A stretch of DNA of 53,236 bases from Thioalkalivibrio thiocyanoxidans ARh2 (GTDB lineage: Bacteria; Pseudomonadota; Gammaproteobacteria; Ectothiorhodospirales; Ectothiorhodospiraceae), in assembly GCF_000385215.1 (NCBI RefSeq), contig NZ_ARQK01000042.1, forward strand, positions 1 to 53,236, given 5' to 3'. The position numbers and the translations under genes are program-made. The stretch's first letter is position 1; every line of letters begins with the position of its first letter. The notes under the pieces are model-generated. The model ran no database searches, was not told the DNA's origin, and saw nothing but the letters and a program-made list of their open reading frames with translations. Of this stretch, positions 18,077 through 27,740 are shown one piece after another.

Positions 18077-18610
18077 CTAGTTGTGACCGCCGTCAACTTT
18101 CTGTCGTTTGTCGGCAATCTCGCGTCGGTGAAGCCGGAAGATCCAGCGCCCGAGCGCTTCGCGCAGGCTGTCCTCCATGCCGGTCCAGCGCATCAGCTGG
18201 ACGTTTCCGGCAGTAGTCGGACTCTCGACACCCAGCACACAAGGCTGCGGCAGGAGACGGCTGAGGTAGATCTCCACCCTGTCACAATCCTCCGGAACGG
18301 TGCCTGCCGGCAACACAAGCCCGTGGCGCGACAAAGTCGCCTCCACGGGGGCCGGGCGTTCCGGGTGCAGCGACTCGGCCACCAGATGCAGCAACAGATC
18401 GAGCTTGTGCTCCAGGCGCTGGATCTCGGGTGCCGCTTCGTCTTCGTGCGGGACCGAACGCGGATGCGTGTCGTCGAACAGGTCCAGGCTCTCGATCAGA
18501 CGCTGCGCGAGCCCCGGGTCGGTAAAGGCTCGGTCGGACGGGCCGATCGCGAGCGAGCTGGTCACTCGCAGATCATCCCCCAGGTATTCGCTCCATTCGC
18601 TCGCCGTCAT
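18077..18610 (-). CDS. Atypical PilZ (tPilZ-like) c-di-GMP receptor
   Basis: This 177 aa protein has the layout of tetrameric atypical PilZ proteins (XCC6012 type). A helical front part holds a coiled-coil stretch EIQRLEHKLDLLLHLVAESL (about residues 62-81). A beta-rich PilZ-like half follows, with ATLSRHGLVLPAG, RVEIYLSRLLPQPCVLGV, and a closing helix LREALGRWIFRLHRREI. The start has a strong AGGAGGT. It is encoded just upstream of fleQ on the same strand, so a role in coupling c-di-GMP to motility is likely. Canonical RxxxR/DxSxxG motifs are not obvious, as expected for this subtype. The family call is by resemblance. Confidence 0.62.
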   Translation of the reverse strand: MTASEWSEYLGDDLRVTSSLAIGPSDRAFTDPGLAQRLIESLDLFDDTHPRSVPHEDEAAPEIQRLEHKLDLLLHLVAESLHPERPAPVEATLSRHGLVLPAGTVPEDCDRVEIYLSRLLPQPCVLGVESPTTAGNVQLMRWTGMEDSLREALGRWIFRLHRREIADKRQKVDGGHN

Positions 18611-18681
18611 CGGACCTCCTGGTTACCGACGGGTCAGGTTCCCGCCGCGCTTGCGCGGCTTGTACAGACGCTTATAGACGA

Positions 18682-21600
18682 TCAGCCCGCAAACACGCGC
18701 GCGTTGCGGAACAGCCGCATCCAGGGACCGTCCTCGCCCCAGTCCCGCGGGTGCCAGCTGTGCTGTACCGTACGGAATACGCGTTCCGGGTGCGGCATCA
18801 TGATCGTCGCGCGCCCATCCTGCGAAGTGAAACCCGTCGCCCCACCGGGCGAGCCGTTGGGATTGGCCGGATAGCGCGTCGCTGGCGTGTCGTCCGCCTC
18901 GACGTAGCGCAGCGCCGCCTGGTCGTGCACCGGGGCCTCTTCCCGATACGCCACGCGGCCCTCCCCGTGCGAGACCACCACCGGAAGCAGGGACCCGCCC
19001 ATGCCGTCCAGCAGCACCGAGGGGCCCGGCTCCACCCGCACCAGCGACAGCCGCGCCTCGAACTGCTCGGAACGGTTGCGCACAAAGCGCGGCCAGTGGT
19101 CCGCCCCGGGGATCAGCGGGGCCAGATGGGACAGCATCTGGCAGCCATTGCAGACCCCGAGCGTAAAGCTGTCGGTACGGTCGAAGAAGGCCTGAAACTG
19201 ATCGCGCAGCGCGGCATGTTTCAGGATAGTCTGGGCCCAGCCACCCCCGGCGCCGAGCACGTCCCCGTAGGAAAACCCGCCGCAGACGGCAAGACCCTGC
19301 ATCTCGTCCAGCGCCCGCCGCCCGGAGAGCAGGTCCGTCATGTGTACATCCACCGGCTGAAACCCGGCACGCTCGAATGCCGCAGCCATCTCCAGCTGCC
19401 CATTCACCCCCTGCTCGCGCAGAATCGCGACGCGCGGACGGACACCGGTCGCGATCAGGGGAGCGGCAAGGTCCTCCGAAGGATCGAAACCGACACGCGC
19501 AACCAGTCCCCCGTCCGCCTCGACCCGCGAGAGCTCCTCGTCGGCACACTCGGGATCGTCACGCAGGCGCTGCATCGCGGACGAGGTCGCCTGCCACTCG
19601 CCCTGGAGCTGCGCGCGGGTGGACTCCAGCAGGTCCTTCGGCCCCTGGCGCACCAGGATATGGTCGTCCACGCGCAGGGTCGCAACGCGATGCAGGTGCG
19701 CGCCCAGCCCGACGGCGTTCAGCCCGTCACGAAGCGCGGCCTCCGCCCCCGGCGCCAGCTGTACCACCGCACCCAGTTCCTCGTTGAACAGCCATTCCTG
19801 AGCCCGATGGTCGTCGGGGACCGTCACATCCAGGCCACAGCGACCGGCAAAGGCCATTTCCACGAGCGTGGTGAACAGGCCACCATCGGAGCGGTCGTGA
19901 TACGCGGTCAGCAGCCCCTTGCGGCGCAGCCCCGTGATCACGTCAAAGAAGCCCCGCAGTCGTGCCACATCGACCAGATCCGGTGCCTCGCGCCCGATAT
20001 GCCCCCAGGCCTGGGCCAGCGCCGAACCGCCCATGCGCGTATGCCCCTCGCCCAGGTCGATGAGCCACAGGGCCGGGTCCGCATCCGGATTCAGTTCGGG
20101 CGTCACGCTGCGGCGGACATCGACCACCGGTGCGAATCCCGAGACGATCAGCGATACCGGCGCATGCATGTCGCGCGCCTCGCCACTCCCGGTCTCCCAG
20201 ACCGTTCGCATCGACAGCGAGTCCTTGCCGACCGGGATCGAGATCCCCAACCCCGGGCACACGTCCTCGGCCACCGCGCGTACCGTATCGAACAGGTTCG
20301 CGTCCTCTCCGGGGACGCCCGCGGCGGCCATCCAGTTAGCGGACAGTCGGATCCTGTCGGTACTGTCGATATCGGCGGCAGCCATATTGGTCACGACCTC
20401 GCCGATCGCCATGCGCCCGGAGGCCGGGCCGGAGAGGATCGCCAGGGGCGTACGCTCGCCCATGGCCATCGCCTCGCCGGTATAGCCCTCGAAGTCGGTC
20501 AGCGTCACCGCGCAGTCGGCCACCGGTACCTGCCACGGGCCGACCATCTGGTCGCGCGCAACCAGGCCGCCCACACTGCGATCACCGATCGTGATCAGGA
20601 AGTGCTTGGCCGCCACCGCCGGCATCTGCAGCACACGACGGACTGCCTCATCCAGCGGGCAATCGGCCGCGTCAAAGTCGGTGGCCGGCGGTGCCGTGCG
20701 GCGATCCTCGCGCGTCATGCGCGGCGTCTTGCCGAGCAGCATCCCCATGGGCATATCCACGGGCGGCTCGTGGAACAGCCGGTCCTCGACCTTCAGGTGA
20801 CCCTCCTCGGTGGCGCGTCCGACCACCGCGAACGGCGCCCGCTCGCGCTCGGCCAGCATGCGGAACGTCTCCAGACGGGCGGCGTCCACCGCCAGCACAT
20901 AGCGTTCCTGCGCCTCGTTGCACCACAGCTCCATCGGCGACAGCCCCGGCTCGGCGGTCGGGACCTCCCGCATTTCGATCACACCGCCCCGACCGGCATC
21001 GTCGAGGATCTCGGGGATCGCATTGGAAAGGCCGCCCGCACCCACGTCGTGGATCGACCGGATCGGGTTCTGCCCCCCCAGCGCGGTGCAGCGATCGATC
21101 ACCTCCTGGCAACGCCGCTCCATCTCCGGATTTCCACGCTGCACCGAGGCGAAGTCGAGCTGCTCCGCACTGGCGCCACTGGCCATTGACGAGGCCGCCC
21201 CGCCGCCCAGGCCGATCAGCATCGCCGGCCCGCCCAGGACCACGATCGGCGTGCCCGGGGGCACATCCTGCTTGTGCACGTGTTCGCCGCGGATCGACCC
21301 CAGCCCGCCAGCCAGCATGATGGGCTTGTGGTAGCCGTAGAGGACCTCGCTCCCGTCCGGGCGCGGCAGCGCCATCTCGAAGGTGCGGAAGTATCCAGCC
21401 AGCGCGGGGCGCCCGAATTCGTTGTTGAATGCGGCGGCACCGATCGGGCCGTCCAGCATGATCTGGCGCGCACTCTCGATACGCTGCGGCCGGCCGAAGT
21501 CGCGCTCCCACGGCTGCGGCAGATCGGGGATCTGTAGATTGGAGACGGTAAACCCCGTCAGCCCCGCCTTGGGTTTGGAGCCCTGGCCGGTGGCCCCCTC

Positions 21601-22557
21601 GTCGCGGATCTCGCCGCCCGAGCCCGTGGCGGCACCCGGGAACGGAGAGATCGCAGTCGGATGGTTGTGGGTTTCCACCTTCATCAGGATCGGCAGATCC
21701 AGCGATTCGCGCTGATACTCGCCGGTGATCGCATCCGGCATCAGGCGGATGCCCGCGTGCCCGGCGATCACCGAGGCATTGTCGCTGTAGGCGGACAGCA
21801 CGCGCTCCGGGTGCTTCTGGTGGGTGCTGCGGATCATCCCGAACAACGTGCGCTCGTCCGCCTCGCCATCCAGGATCCAGGCGGCGTTGAAGATCTTGTG
21901 GCGGCAGTGTTCGGAGTTCGCCTGGGCGAACATCATCAGCTCGGCATCGGTGGGCGCGCGCCCGAGCGCCGCGTAACCCTCCGCCAGATATTCGATCTCG
22001 TCCGGCGACAGCGCGAGCCCCAGATCGACATTGGCGGCTTCCAGCGCCCGCCGCGGGTCGTCGCCCAGCTCAACGCGACCCAGCGAGCGCGGGGTCTCGG
22101 ACTGGAACAGCCGCGCCGCCTCCGCCGGATCCTCGATGACCGTCTCGGTCATCCGGTCGTGCAGGAGGTCCCCAAGAGCTTCCAGGGCCGCACCCCTCGC
22201 TCCCTGCCCACCGATCTGCCAGTGAATGCCGCGCTCGATCCGCACAATGGCCTCTTCCAGGCCGGCGTGGTGCGCGATTTCGGTGGCCTTGGACGACCAC
22301 GGGCTGATCGTGCCGAAGCGCGGGATCACCACCAGCTCACGCTGAACATCAAACTCGGGCTCCTGCCAGGCCTCGCCCTCGCGCAGCAGGTGATCCAGGA
22401 CCGCATCCTCCTCCGTCGTCAGACGCCGCCGAGGCTCGATAAAGTAGACAAACCGTGCCGCGAGCGGGCCCGCGTCGGGGACGCTCGCCCGCAGGCCGGC
22501 CTCCAGTGCCCGCAGCCGAAACGACGAGACGGCGATACCCCCTTCCACAAACCGCAT
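18682..22557 (-). CDS. purL: Phosphoribosylformylglycinamidine synthase PurL
   Basis: PurL is the large single-chain form of FGAM synthase, step 4 of purine synthesis. It converts FGAR, ATP and glutamine to FGAM. From ATG 22557 (GAGGAA upstream) it is 1291 aa, the usual size; the frame is open further upstream without support. It has the N-terminal PurS-like region, two AIRS-type halves ([20 protein letters not shown] near residue 290; [19 protein letters not shown] near 890), and a C-terminal class I glutamine amidotransferase. The amidotransferase has the Cys nucleophile in LGVCNGCQM and the His in MPHPERVFR. The 71 nt after it hold a short GC hairpin at 18644-18659. Confidence 0.97.
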   Translation of the reverse strand: MRFVEGGIAVSSFRLRALEAGLRASVPDAGPLAARFVYFIEPRRRLTTEEDAVLDHLLREGEAWQEPEFDVQRELVVIPRFGTISPWSSKATEIAHHAGLEEAIVRIERGIHWQIGGQGARGAALEALGDLLHDRMTETVIEDPAEAARLFQSETPRSLGRVELGDDPRRALEAANVDLGLALSPDEIEYLAEGYAALGRAPTDAELMMFAQANSEHCRHKIFNAAWILDGEADERTLFGMIRSTHQKHPERVLSAYSDNASVIAGHAGIRLMPDAITGEYQRESLDLPILMKVETHNHPTAISPFPGAATGSGGEIRDEGATGQGSKPKAGLTGFTVSNLQIPDLPQPWERDFGRPQRIESARQIMLDGPIGAAAFNNEFGRPALAGYFRTFEMALPRPDGSEVLYGYHKPIMLAGGLGSIRGEHVHKQDVPPGTPIVVLGGPAMLIGLGGGAASSMASGASAEQLDFASVQRGNPEMERRCQEVIDRCTALGGQNPIRSIHDVGAGGLSNAIPEILDDAGRGGVIEMREVPTAEPGLSPMELWCNEAQERYVLAVDAARLETFRMLAERERAPFAVVGRATEEGHLKVEDRLFHEPPVDMPMGMLLGKTPRMTREDRRTAPPATDFDAADCPLDEAVRRVLQMPAVAAKHFLITIGDRSVGGLVARDQMVGPWQVPVADCAVTLTDFEGYTGEAMAMGERTPLAILSGPASGRMAIGEVVTNMAAADIDSTDRIRLSANWMAAAGVPGEDANLFDTVRAVAEDVCPGLGISIPVGKDSLSMRTVWETGSGEARDMHAPVSLIVSGFAPVVDVRRSVTPELNPDADPALWLIDLGEGHTRMGGSALAQAWGHIGREAPDLVDVARLRGFFDVITGLRRKGLLTAYHDRSDGGLFTTLVEMAFAGRCGLDVTVPDDHRAQEWLFNEELGAVVQLAPGAEAALRDGLNAVGLGAHLHRVATLRVDDHILVRQGPKDLLESTRAQLQGEWQATSSAMQRLRDDPECADEELSRVEADGGLVARVGFDPSEDLAAPLIATGVRPRVAILREQGVNGQLEMAAAFERAGFQPVDVHMTDLLSGRRALDEMQGLAVCGGFSYGDVLGAGGGWAQTILKHAALRDQFQAFFDRTDSFTLGVCNGCQMLSHLAPLIPGADHWPRFVRNRSEQFEARLSLVRVEPGPSVLLDGMGGSLLPVVVSHGEGRVAYREEAPVHDQAALRYVEADDTPATRYPANPNGSPGGATGFTSQDGRATIMMPHPERVFRTVQHSWHPRDWGEDGPWMRLFRNARVFAG

Positions 22558-22797
22558 TGCGCTTCCTCGAAACCAGACGTGCCAAAAGCCGCGCATTGTA
22601 CCGGACCCGGTCCCGGATCGGATCCTCCGTGACGCAAATGCCGAACCAAGCCGCCCCGGCCCTGCCAGAGACCATGCGGCGGCAAGGGCGGTGGAAGGGT
22701 CTACCGCTGCCGCGTGGGTTCTCCCCAGCCCGTCCGGCCGGGGAATTCGCAATGGTCCGGGAACCTCCGATGGGTTACACTGTCAATGTAACTGCAA

Positions 22798-23158
22798 GGG
22801 GGCGACTTGGATTCGACGCGGGTCGCGAAACCTTAGGTGCATGCCGAGGATGTGGTGAGCCTCGTAAAAATCACCGCAAAAAAATAGTTGCCAACGACGA
22901 CAACTACGCACTCGCCGCTTAAAAACCGGTAGATGCCGTCCGACTGGAGCCGTGCTTATGCGTCCAGTATCGGGCGTCGACTCTCATAAGCTCGTGGTGA
23001 AGCGCGCCCGGCGTGGATCCATTAAAACTCAACCGGGATCGCCAGTTGTTTTCCCTGCCTGTCGGGTAGCGGCTGGTTAAACTGAAAGACGGGATAAGCA
23101 TGTAGAGCCGAGGGCGGAGGGCCTGCGGACGCGGGTTCGATTCCCGCCGCCTCCACCA
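22798..23158 (+). ncRNA. ssrA: tmRNA (SsrA), one-piece
   Basis: tmRNA frees stalled ribosomes and tags the nascent chain for proteolysis. The 5' end GGGGGCGACTTGGATTCGACG pairs with CGCCTCC before the encoded ACCA, giving the tRNA-like acceptor stem. GGGTTCGATTCCC is the T arm. The tag frame (22890-22922) begins at the resume codon GCC and encodes ANDDNYALAA, then TAA. The tRNA-like end is the usual integration site for islands, but no integrase is seen here. Confidence 0.97.
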
Positions 23159-23176
23159 GTTCTTACCATTGAATCA

Positions 23177-23198
23177 GCCACCTTCGGGTGGCTTTTTT
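23177..23198 (+). terminator. Intrinsic terminator of tmRNA
   Basis: GCCACC-TTCG-GGTGGC is followed by TTTTTT, a textbook rho-independent terminator 18 nt after the tmRNA CCA end. Confidence 0.93.
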
Positions 23199-23631
23199 GT
23201 GTCCGGTACACCTGTCGCGGCCCACCCGTCGGGCCCGAACCCGCCATGATCGCGGGCTCTGTCCACTCAACTGTCCACCATGGACATATCCCGAAGCCGT
23301 ACAGCCACGGCCCGGGCTCGCAACTCCCCTCCGCGGTGGCCTCCTGGTCGATGGCCACCTGCCCTCCCACTGCTGGCGATAACGGGCCCCGCATCGCTTC
23401 GTCCCTGATGCCTTCGGGGAGGTCCTCGCCCGTATCCCGTAGTGCCGAATCCGCGAGCCCGAGACTGCGCGCAGCGGATTGATGGACTATTTTCCATGAA
23501 AGCGACAACGGCGATTGCCCGGGACTGCCCGAGGCCTCACAGGGCCGTTTTCCGGAAGCCGCAGGATCCGGGCGGCACGAGGCCGGATCGGTCCCGGTTG
23601 AACGAATCATGCTGATGGCGGGAGAACGTCC
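23199..23631. other. Gene-poor gap after tmRNA
   Basis: These 433 bases show no gene with a ribosome site or recognisable domain on either strand. Open frames exist because of high GC, but their translations resemble nothing known to me. A short repeat, CTGTCCAC, occurs twice near 23260-23278. The segment may be scar tissue of an island once inserted at the tmRNA, but nothing proves it. Confidence 0.4.
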
Positions 23632-24084
23632 ATGTCCGCAGGCGAATACGCAAACCGCGACGTGATCGTGGTGGAGGAACAGGAATCCGTGCGCACGGCG
23701 GTGAACATGATGCGCGAACATCATGTGGGCACGGTGGTGGTCGTGGCGCGCGACGCAGGGCGGCATCCGATCCCGCGCGGCATCCTGACCGATCGCGACG
23801 TGGTGCTGGAGATCCTCGCGGAGGGCGTCGATCTGGACGAAGTCACCATCGGCGACGTGATGAGCTACGAGCTGGTCACCGTGCCGGAGAAGACCGGACT
23901 GATGGAGGTCATCGAAGTGATGCGCGACAAGGGGGTACGCCGCGTCCCGGTGGTGGACAACCGCGGGACCCTGATCGGCATCCTCAGCGTGGATGACGTG
24001 CTGGAGTTGATCTCCGAACAGCTGGAAGACCTGGTACGCCTGATCGGCCGCGAGCAGCGTCACGAACGCACGCGGCGCAAGTAG
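23632..24084 (+). CDS. CBS-domain pair protein
   Basis: This 150 aa protein consists of two CBS motifs (about residues 8-68 and 78-138), the Bateman module that binds adenosine nucleotides or similar ligands. Typical stretches are GTVVVVARDAGRHPIPRGIL followed by TDRDVV, and KGVRRVPVVDNRGTLIGIL. No enzyme domain is attached. It precedes the DUF5752-TreT-GH65 group on the same strand by 30 nt, so it may sense energy state for that pathway. That link is inferred from position only. Confidence 0.88.
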   Translation: MSAGEYANRDVIVVEEQESVRTAVNMMREHHVGTVVVVARDAGRHPIPRGILTDRDVVLEILAEGVDLDEVTIGDVMSYELVTVPEKTGLMEVIEVMRDKGVRRVPVVDNRGTLIGILSVDDVLELISEQLEDLVRLIGREQRHERTRRK

Positions 24085-24114
24085 CGAACACGGGCAGAGG
24101 AAAAGCGTGCCACC

Positions 24115-24804
24115 ATGAACGGACCCGGATTCGAGCACGCACCGCCGGCGGCACCCTTCCGCTTCCGCGACTGCGCACTGATCCCCATCGCCTCCGGCCG
24201 CCGGGCCAGCTCCCTGAAGGAGCTCCGCGACCACCTGGTGCAGTCCGGGCGCGACACGCTCTACTACCACTTCTGGGGTGCGCTGCTGCAGCCACGCTTC
24301 GAGGAGCGCGAATACCACAACGACTTCGCCGCCTGGGTCCACCACGCCGTGCGTGACGACGTGCTCGCGGAGCAGCTGGCGATGGTCGATCCCGACGAAT
24401 ACGACGACGTCGAGGAGCTGCGCCTGGTGATCCTGGAATACATCGACCAGCGGCTGGAGGACACACCGTTCCTCGAGTGGATCCCGGCCACCCAGGTGTT
24501 CGAATTCATCCATGCGCAGATCGTCGTGTTCGACGCCGGCCTGGAGGCCGGTGACTACCGCGACCTCGTGGGACACATCCCGCGCATGCCGCTGAGCAGC
24601 GTGTTCTACCATTTCGTCGATGCCCGCCGGCGCACGCCGGATCGCACCGACGACTTCAGCGCCTGGCTTGCGGGATTCGACCACGAGCACCAGGAGCTGG
24701 TCGATGCCCTCGCCGACATCGATCCCTACTTCAACACCCTGTCGGAACTGCGCGACCAGCTGGGGGCGCTGTTCCGGCGCCACTTCGGCGAGGGCGTGGC
24801 GTGA
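24115..24804 (+). CDS. DUF5752 family protein
   Basis: This 229 aa soluble protein, rich in Asp, His and aromatic residues, has segments FRFRDCALIPIASGRRASSL, SGRDTLYYHFWGALLQPRF and HNDFAAWVHHAVRDDVLAEQ. These match my recollection of DUF5752 proteins, which sit beside glycosyltransferases of trehalose metabolism. Its biochemical role is not established. The stop overlaps the GTG of the next gene (GTGA), so the two are translationally coupled and the product may be a partner of the glycosyltransferase. Confidence 0.72.
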   Translation: MNGPGFEHAPPAAPFRFRDCALIPIASGRRASSLKELRDHLVQSGRDTLYYHFWGALLQPRFEEREYHNDFAAWVHHAVRDDVLAEQLAMVDPDEYDDVEELRLVILEYIDQRLEDTPFLEWIPATQVFEFIHAQIVVFDAGLEAGDYRDLVGHIPRMPLSSVFYHFVDARRRTPDRTDDFSAWLAGFDHEHQELVDALADIDPYFNTLSELRDQLGALFRRHFGEGVA

Positions 24805-26042
24805 GCTCGCTGCTGGAGGCCTACGCGGCGGTCGCCGGCGAGGACATCATCCGCCACCTGCGCCAGCTGTCCGCACCGCTGCAGGGGCGCAGCGTGGTCC
24901 ACGTCAACTCGACGCGCCTGGGGGGCGGCGTGGCCGAGATCCTGCACAAGCTGGTACCACTCAGCCGCGAGCTGGGGATCGACACCCACTGGGAAGTGAT
25001 CAGCGGGGACGCCGACTTCTACGAATGCACCAAGCAGATGCACAACGCCCTGCAGGGCAGCCGCATCCAGATCCCGGATCGTCTGCTGCAGCATTATGAG
25101 GAGGTCAACGAACAAAACGCGGCCCGACTGCGCCCGCTGCTGGAGGACGCCGACTTCGTGGTGATCCACGACCCGCAGCCGGCCGCCCTGCTACGCCACT
25201 GCCCGAACCGCGGTGGCCAGTGGGTCTGGCGCTGCCACATCGACGCCAGCCGGCCACAGCGGCATGTCTGGCGGTTCCTGGAGCGCCACGTTCGCGCGTT
25301 TGACGCCAGCATCTTCTCGCTGCCGCAGTTCACCCGCGCCCTGCCGCACCCGGAATACATCATCGCGCCCAGCATCGATCCCCTGAGCGACAAGAACATC
25401 GACCTGCCGCAGGAGGAGATCGACGCCATCTACCACCGCTTCGAGCTGGACCCGGAGAGCCCGATCATTGCCCAAATCTCCCGCTACGACCGCTTCAAGG
25501 ACCCGGTCGGAGTGGTCGAGGCGTTCCGGATGGCGCGGCGCTTCGTGCCCCGCCTGCAGCTGGTGCTTGCCGGCGGCACCGCCACCGACGACCCGGAGGG
25601 CGACGCGGTGCTGGCCGAGGTGCGCGAGGCCTCCGACAACGACCCACACATCCGCATCCTCACCCTGCCCCCGGACGCCCACCGCGGCATCAACGCCCTG
25701 CAGCGCGCGGCGCACATCGTTCTGCAGAAATCGACCCGCGAGGGCTTCGGACTCACCGTCACCGAAGCCATGTGGAAGGGCAAGCCGGTGATCGGCGGCG
25801 ACACCGGCGGCATCCGCCTGCAGGTCAGCAACTATCACACCGGGTTCCTCGTCAACACGCCCGAGGGTGCCGCACTGCGCATACGCTATCTGCTGCAGGC
25901 CCCGGAAAAGATCCAGCACATGGGCGACAACGCACGCGAACTGGTACGCGAGAACTTCCTGCTGACCCGTCAGCTGCGCGACTACCTCACGCTGATGGTC
26001 GGCCTCCACCACCGTGCGGCCGACCGGATCGACCTTGTCTGA
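24801..26042 (+). CDS. treT: TreT-like trehalose synthase (GT4 glycosyltransferase)
   Basis: TreT joins NDP-glucose and glucose to form trehalose in one reversible step. The 413 aa protein has the TreT hallmark HVNSTRLGGGVAEILHKLVP near residue 34. It also has the GT-B features of GT4 enzymes: a phosphate-contacting SRYDRFKDPVGVVEAF and the EX7E-type donor site KSTREGFGLTVTEAMWKGKP. The GTG start overlaps the previous stop. Substrate is inferred from the family and the neighbouring phosphorylase; another disaccharide is possible. Confidence 0.85.
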   Translation: MSSLLEAYAAVAGEDIIRHLRQLSAPLQGRSVVHVNSTRLGGGVAEILHKLVPLSRELGIDTHWEVISGDADFYECTKQMHNALQGSRIQIPDRLLQHYEEVNEQNAARLRPLLEDADFVVIHDPQPAALLRHCPNRGGQWVWRCHIDASRPQRHVWRFLERHVRAFDASIFSLPQFTRALPHPEYIIAPSIDPLSDKNIDLPQEEIDAIYHRFELDPESPIIAQISRYDRFKDPVGVVEAFRMARRFVPRLQLVLAGGTATDDPEGDAVLAEVREASDNDPHIRILTLPPDAHRGINALQRAAHIVLQKSTREGFGLTVTEAMWKGKPVIGGDTGGIRLQVSNYHTGFLVNTPEGAALRIRYLLQAPEKIQHMGDNARELVRENFLLTRQLRDYLTLMVGLHHRAADRIDLV

Positions 26043-26144
26043 GCCGAACGCCATGTTGCCTGCGCATATCCAGGACCCGCATCGACACGACCCCGACCCC
26101 GGCAGCACCCGGGCACCCCGGCGCCGGCCACCGGAGGGCGCCGC

Positions 26145-27725
26145 ATGAGCCGGACGGAATCCGTGCCTGCCCCGATGCGCGTGAAGGGCGTGGTATTCGA
26201 CATGGACGGGGTGATCACCGACACCGCCGAGGCCCACGCGGCGGCGTGGAAGCGCATGTTCGACGAGGCCCTGCCGCGCATCGCGCCCGGCCAGGAACCG
26301 TTTGACGCGGTCGGCGAATACCGGCTCCACGTGGACGGCAAGCCGCGGCTGGAGGGCCTGGCCGACTTCCTCGCCGCGCGCGGCATCGAACTGCCACGTG
26401 GCGAGCTCGGCGATGCCCCCGGCACCTCGACCCTGCACGCCCTGGGCAACCTGAAGAACCGCTACTTCCGCGAGTGGCTGGACGAGCACCCGGTGGCGGT
26501 GTTTCCCGGCAGCCGCCGCCTGCTGGGCGAACTGCGCGCCGCCGGCGTGCGCTGCGGCGTGTTCACCTCCAGCCGCAACGGCCGCCGGGTGCTGGAGAGC
26601 GCCGGGATCACCGACCTGTTCGACGCCATCATCGACGGCGAGGATGCCGCCGCCGACGACCTGCCCGGCAAGCCGGCACCCGATCTGCCGGTGGCCTGCG
26701 CCGAGGCCCTGGGCGTCGCGCCGGACGAGGCCGCGCTGGTGGAGGACGCCCCGGTGGGCATCGAGGCCGGGCAGCGCGGCGGCTTTGCCCTGCTCGTCGG
26801 CATCGACCGCAGCCGCGACCACGGCGAGCGCTACCGCGAGGCCGGCGCGCAGGTGGTCATCTCCGACTGCGCCGCGCTGCGGCTGGGCGACACCGGCCTC
26901 GCGGTGGCGACACTCGACGCCCTGCCCACCCTCGAGGATGCCGAGGCCCTGCTGCGCGAACACCTGGAAGAGCGCCGGCCCGCCCTGTTCCTCGACTACG
27001 ACGGCACCCTGAGCCCGATCGTGGAAGACCCGGACGCGGCGGTGCTGTCCGCGCCCATGCGCGAGGTCCTCGCCCGGCTCGCCGGATGCTGCCCGCTGGC
27101 CGTGATCTCGGGGCGCGACCTGGACGACGTGCGCCGCCGGGTCGACCTGGAGGACGCCTACTACTCCGGCAGCCACGGCTTCGAGGTCGCCGGCCCGGAC
27201 GGCTTTCACGAGCGTCTGGGTCAGGGCGAGCACTACCTCGACGAACTCGACGATACCGAGGCCGCCCTGCAGCAGGCGCTGGAGGATGCCGGCATGCCCG
27301 GTGTGCAGCTCGAGCGCAAGACCTTCTCCCTCGCCGTGCATGTACGCCGGGCCGCGGCCGAGGATGCCGAACGCACCGAGGAACTGGTGCGCGAGATCCT
27401 CGACCGGCACCCGGGTCTCGCCCTGAGCCACGGCAAGAAGGTATTCCAGGCGCAGCCGCGAACCAACTGGCACAAGGGGCGTGCGGTGCACTGGCTGCTC
27501 CGGCGCCTGGACCTGGACCGGGACGATGTCCTGCCGATCTACCTGGGCGACGACATCACCGACGAGGACGCCTTCGAGGCCCTCGCCGGCACCGGGCTCG
27601 GCATTGCGGTGCGCGGCGAGGAAGATCGCCCCACCGCCGCCGACCTGGCACTGGACGACACCGAAGGCGTGCGCCGCTTCCTCGAAGTCCTCGCACGCCT
27701 GCTGAACGCCCGAGGTAACCACTGA
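26145..27725 (+). CDS. Fusion: beta-phosphoglucomutase-like HAD + trehalose-6-phosphatase (OtsB-like)
   Basis: This is a 526 aa, two-domain HAD protein. Residues ~13-240 match beta-phosphoglucomutase (FDMDGVITDT with D19 and D21; later EDAPVGIEAG), which turns beta-glucose-1-P into glucose-6-P. Residues ~278-520 match OtsB (LFLDYDGTLSPIVEDPD with D284 and D286; later YLGDDITDEDAFEAL), which dephosphorylates trehalose-6-P. The mutase suits the inverting GH65 phosphorylase next door (15 nt away). The phosphatase has no OtsA partner in the window. Both sets of catalytic Asp residues look intact. The gap 26043-26144 before it shows no gene. Confidence 0.88.
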   Translation: MSRTESVPAPMRVKGVVFDMDGVITDTAEAHAAAWKRMFDEALPRIAPGQEPFDAVGEYRLHVDGKPRLEGLADFLAARGIELPRGELGDAPGTSTLHALGNLKNRYFREWLDEHPVAVFPGSRRLLGELRAAGVRCGVFTSSRNGRRVLESAGITDLFDAIIDGEDAAADDLPGKPAPDLPVACAEALGVAPDEAALVEDAPVGIEAGQRGGFALLVGIDRSRDHGERYREAGAQVVISDCAALRLGDTGLAVATLDALPTLEDAEALLREHLEERRPALFLDYDGTLSPIVEDPDAAVLSAPMREVLARLAGCCPLAVISGRDLDDVRRRVDLEDAYYSGSHGFEVAGPDGFHERLGQGEHYLDELDDTEAALQQALEDAGMPGVQLERKTFSLAVHVRRAAAEDAERTEELVREILDRHPGLALSHGKKVFQAQPRTNWHKGRAVHWLLRRLDLDRDDVLPIYLGDDITDEDAFEALAGTGLGIAVRGEEDRPTAADLALDDTEGVRRFLEVLARLLNARGNH

Positions 27726-27740
27726 GCAACCGGAGACCCC

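Noticed and set aside
22557..22752. Longer PurL with 65 extra N-terminal residues
   Set aside because: The extension lacks a ribosome site and PurL homology, while the ATG at 22557 has GAGGAA and starts the PurS-like region.
23199..23631. Integrase or attachment-site repeat at the tmRNA
   Set aside because: No tyrosine recombinase motif and no copy of the tmRNA 3' end were found in the window.
23077..24783. Minus-strand frame of 568 codons across the CBS and DUF5752 genes
   Set aside because: It is mainly antisense to those genes and runs into the tmRNA. It has no supported start and no domain.
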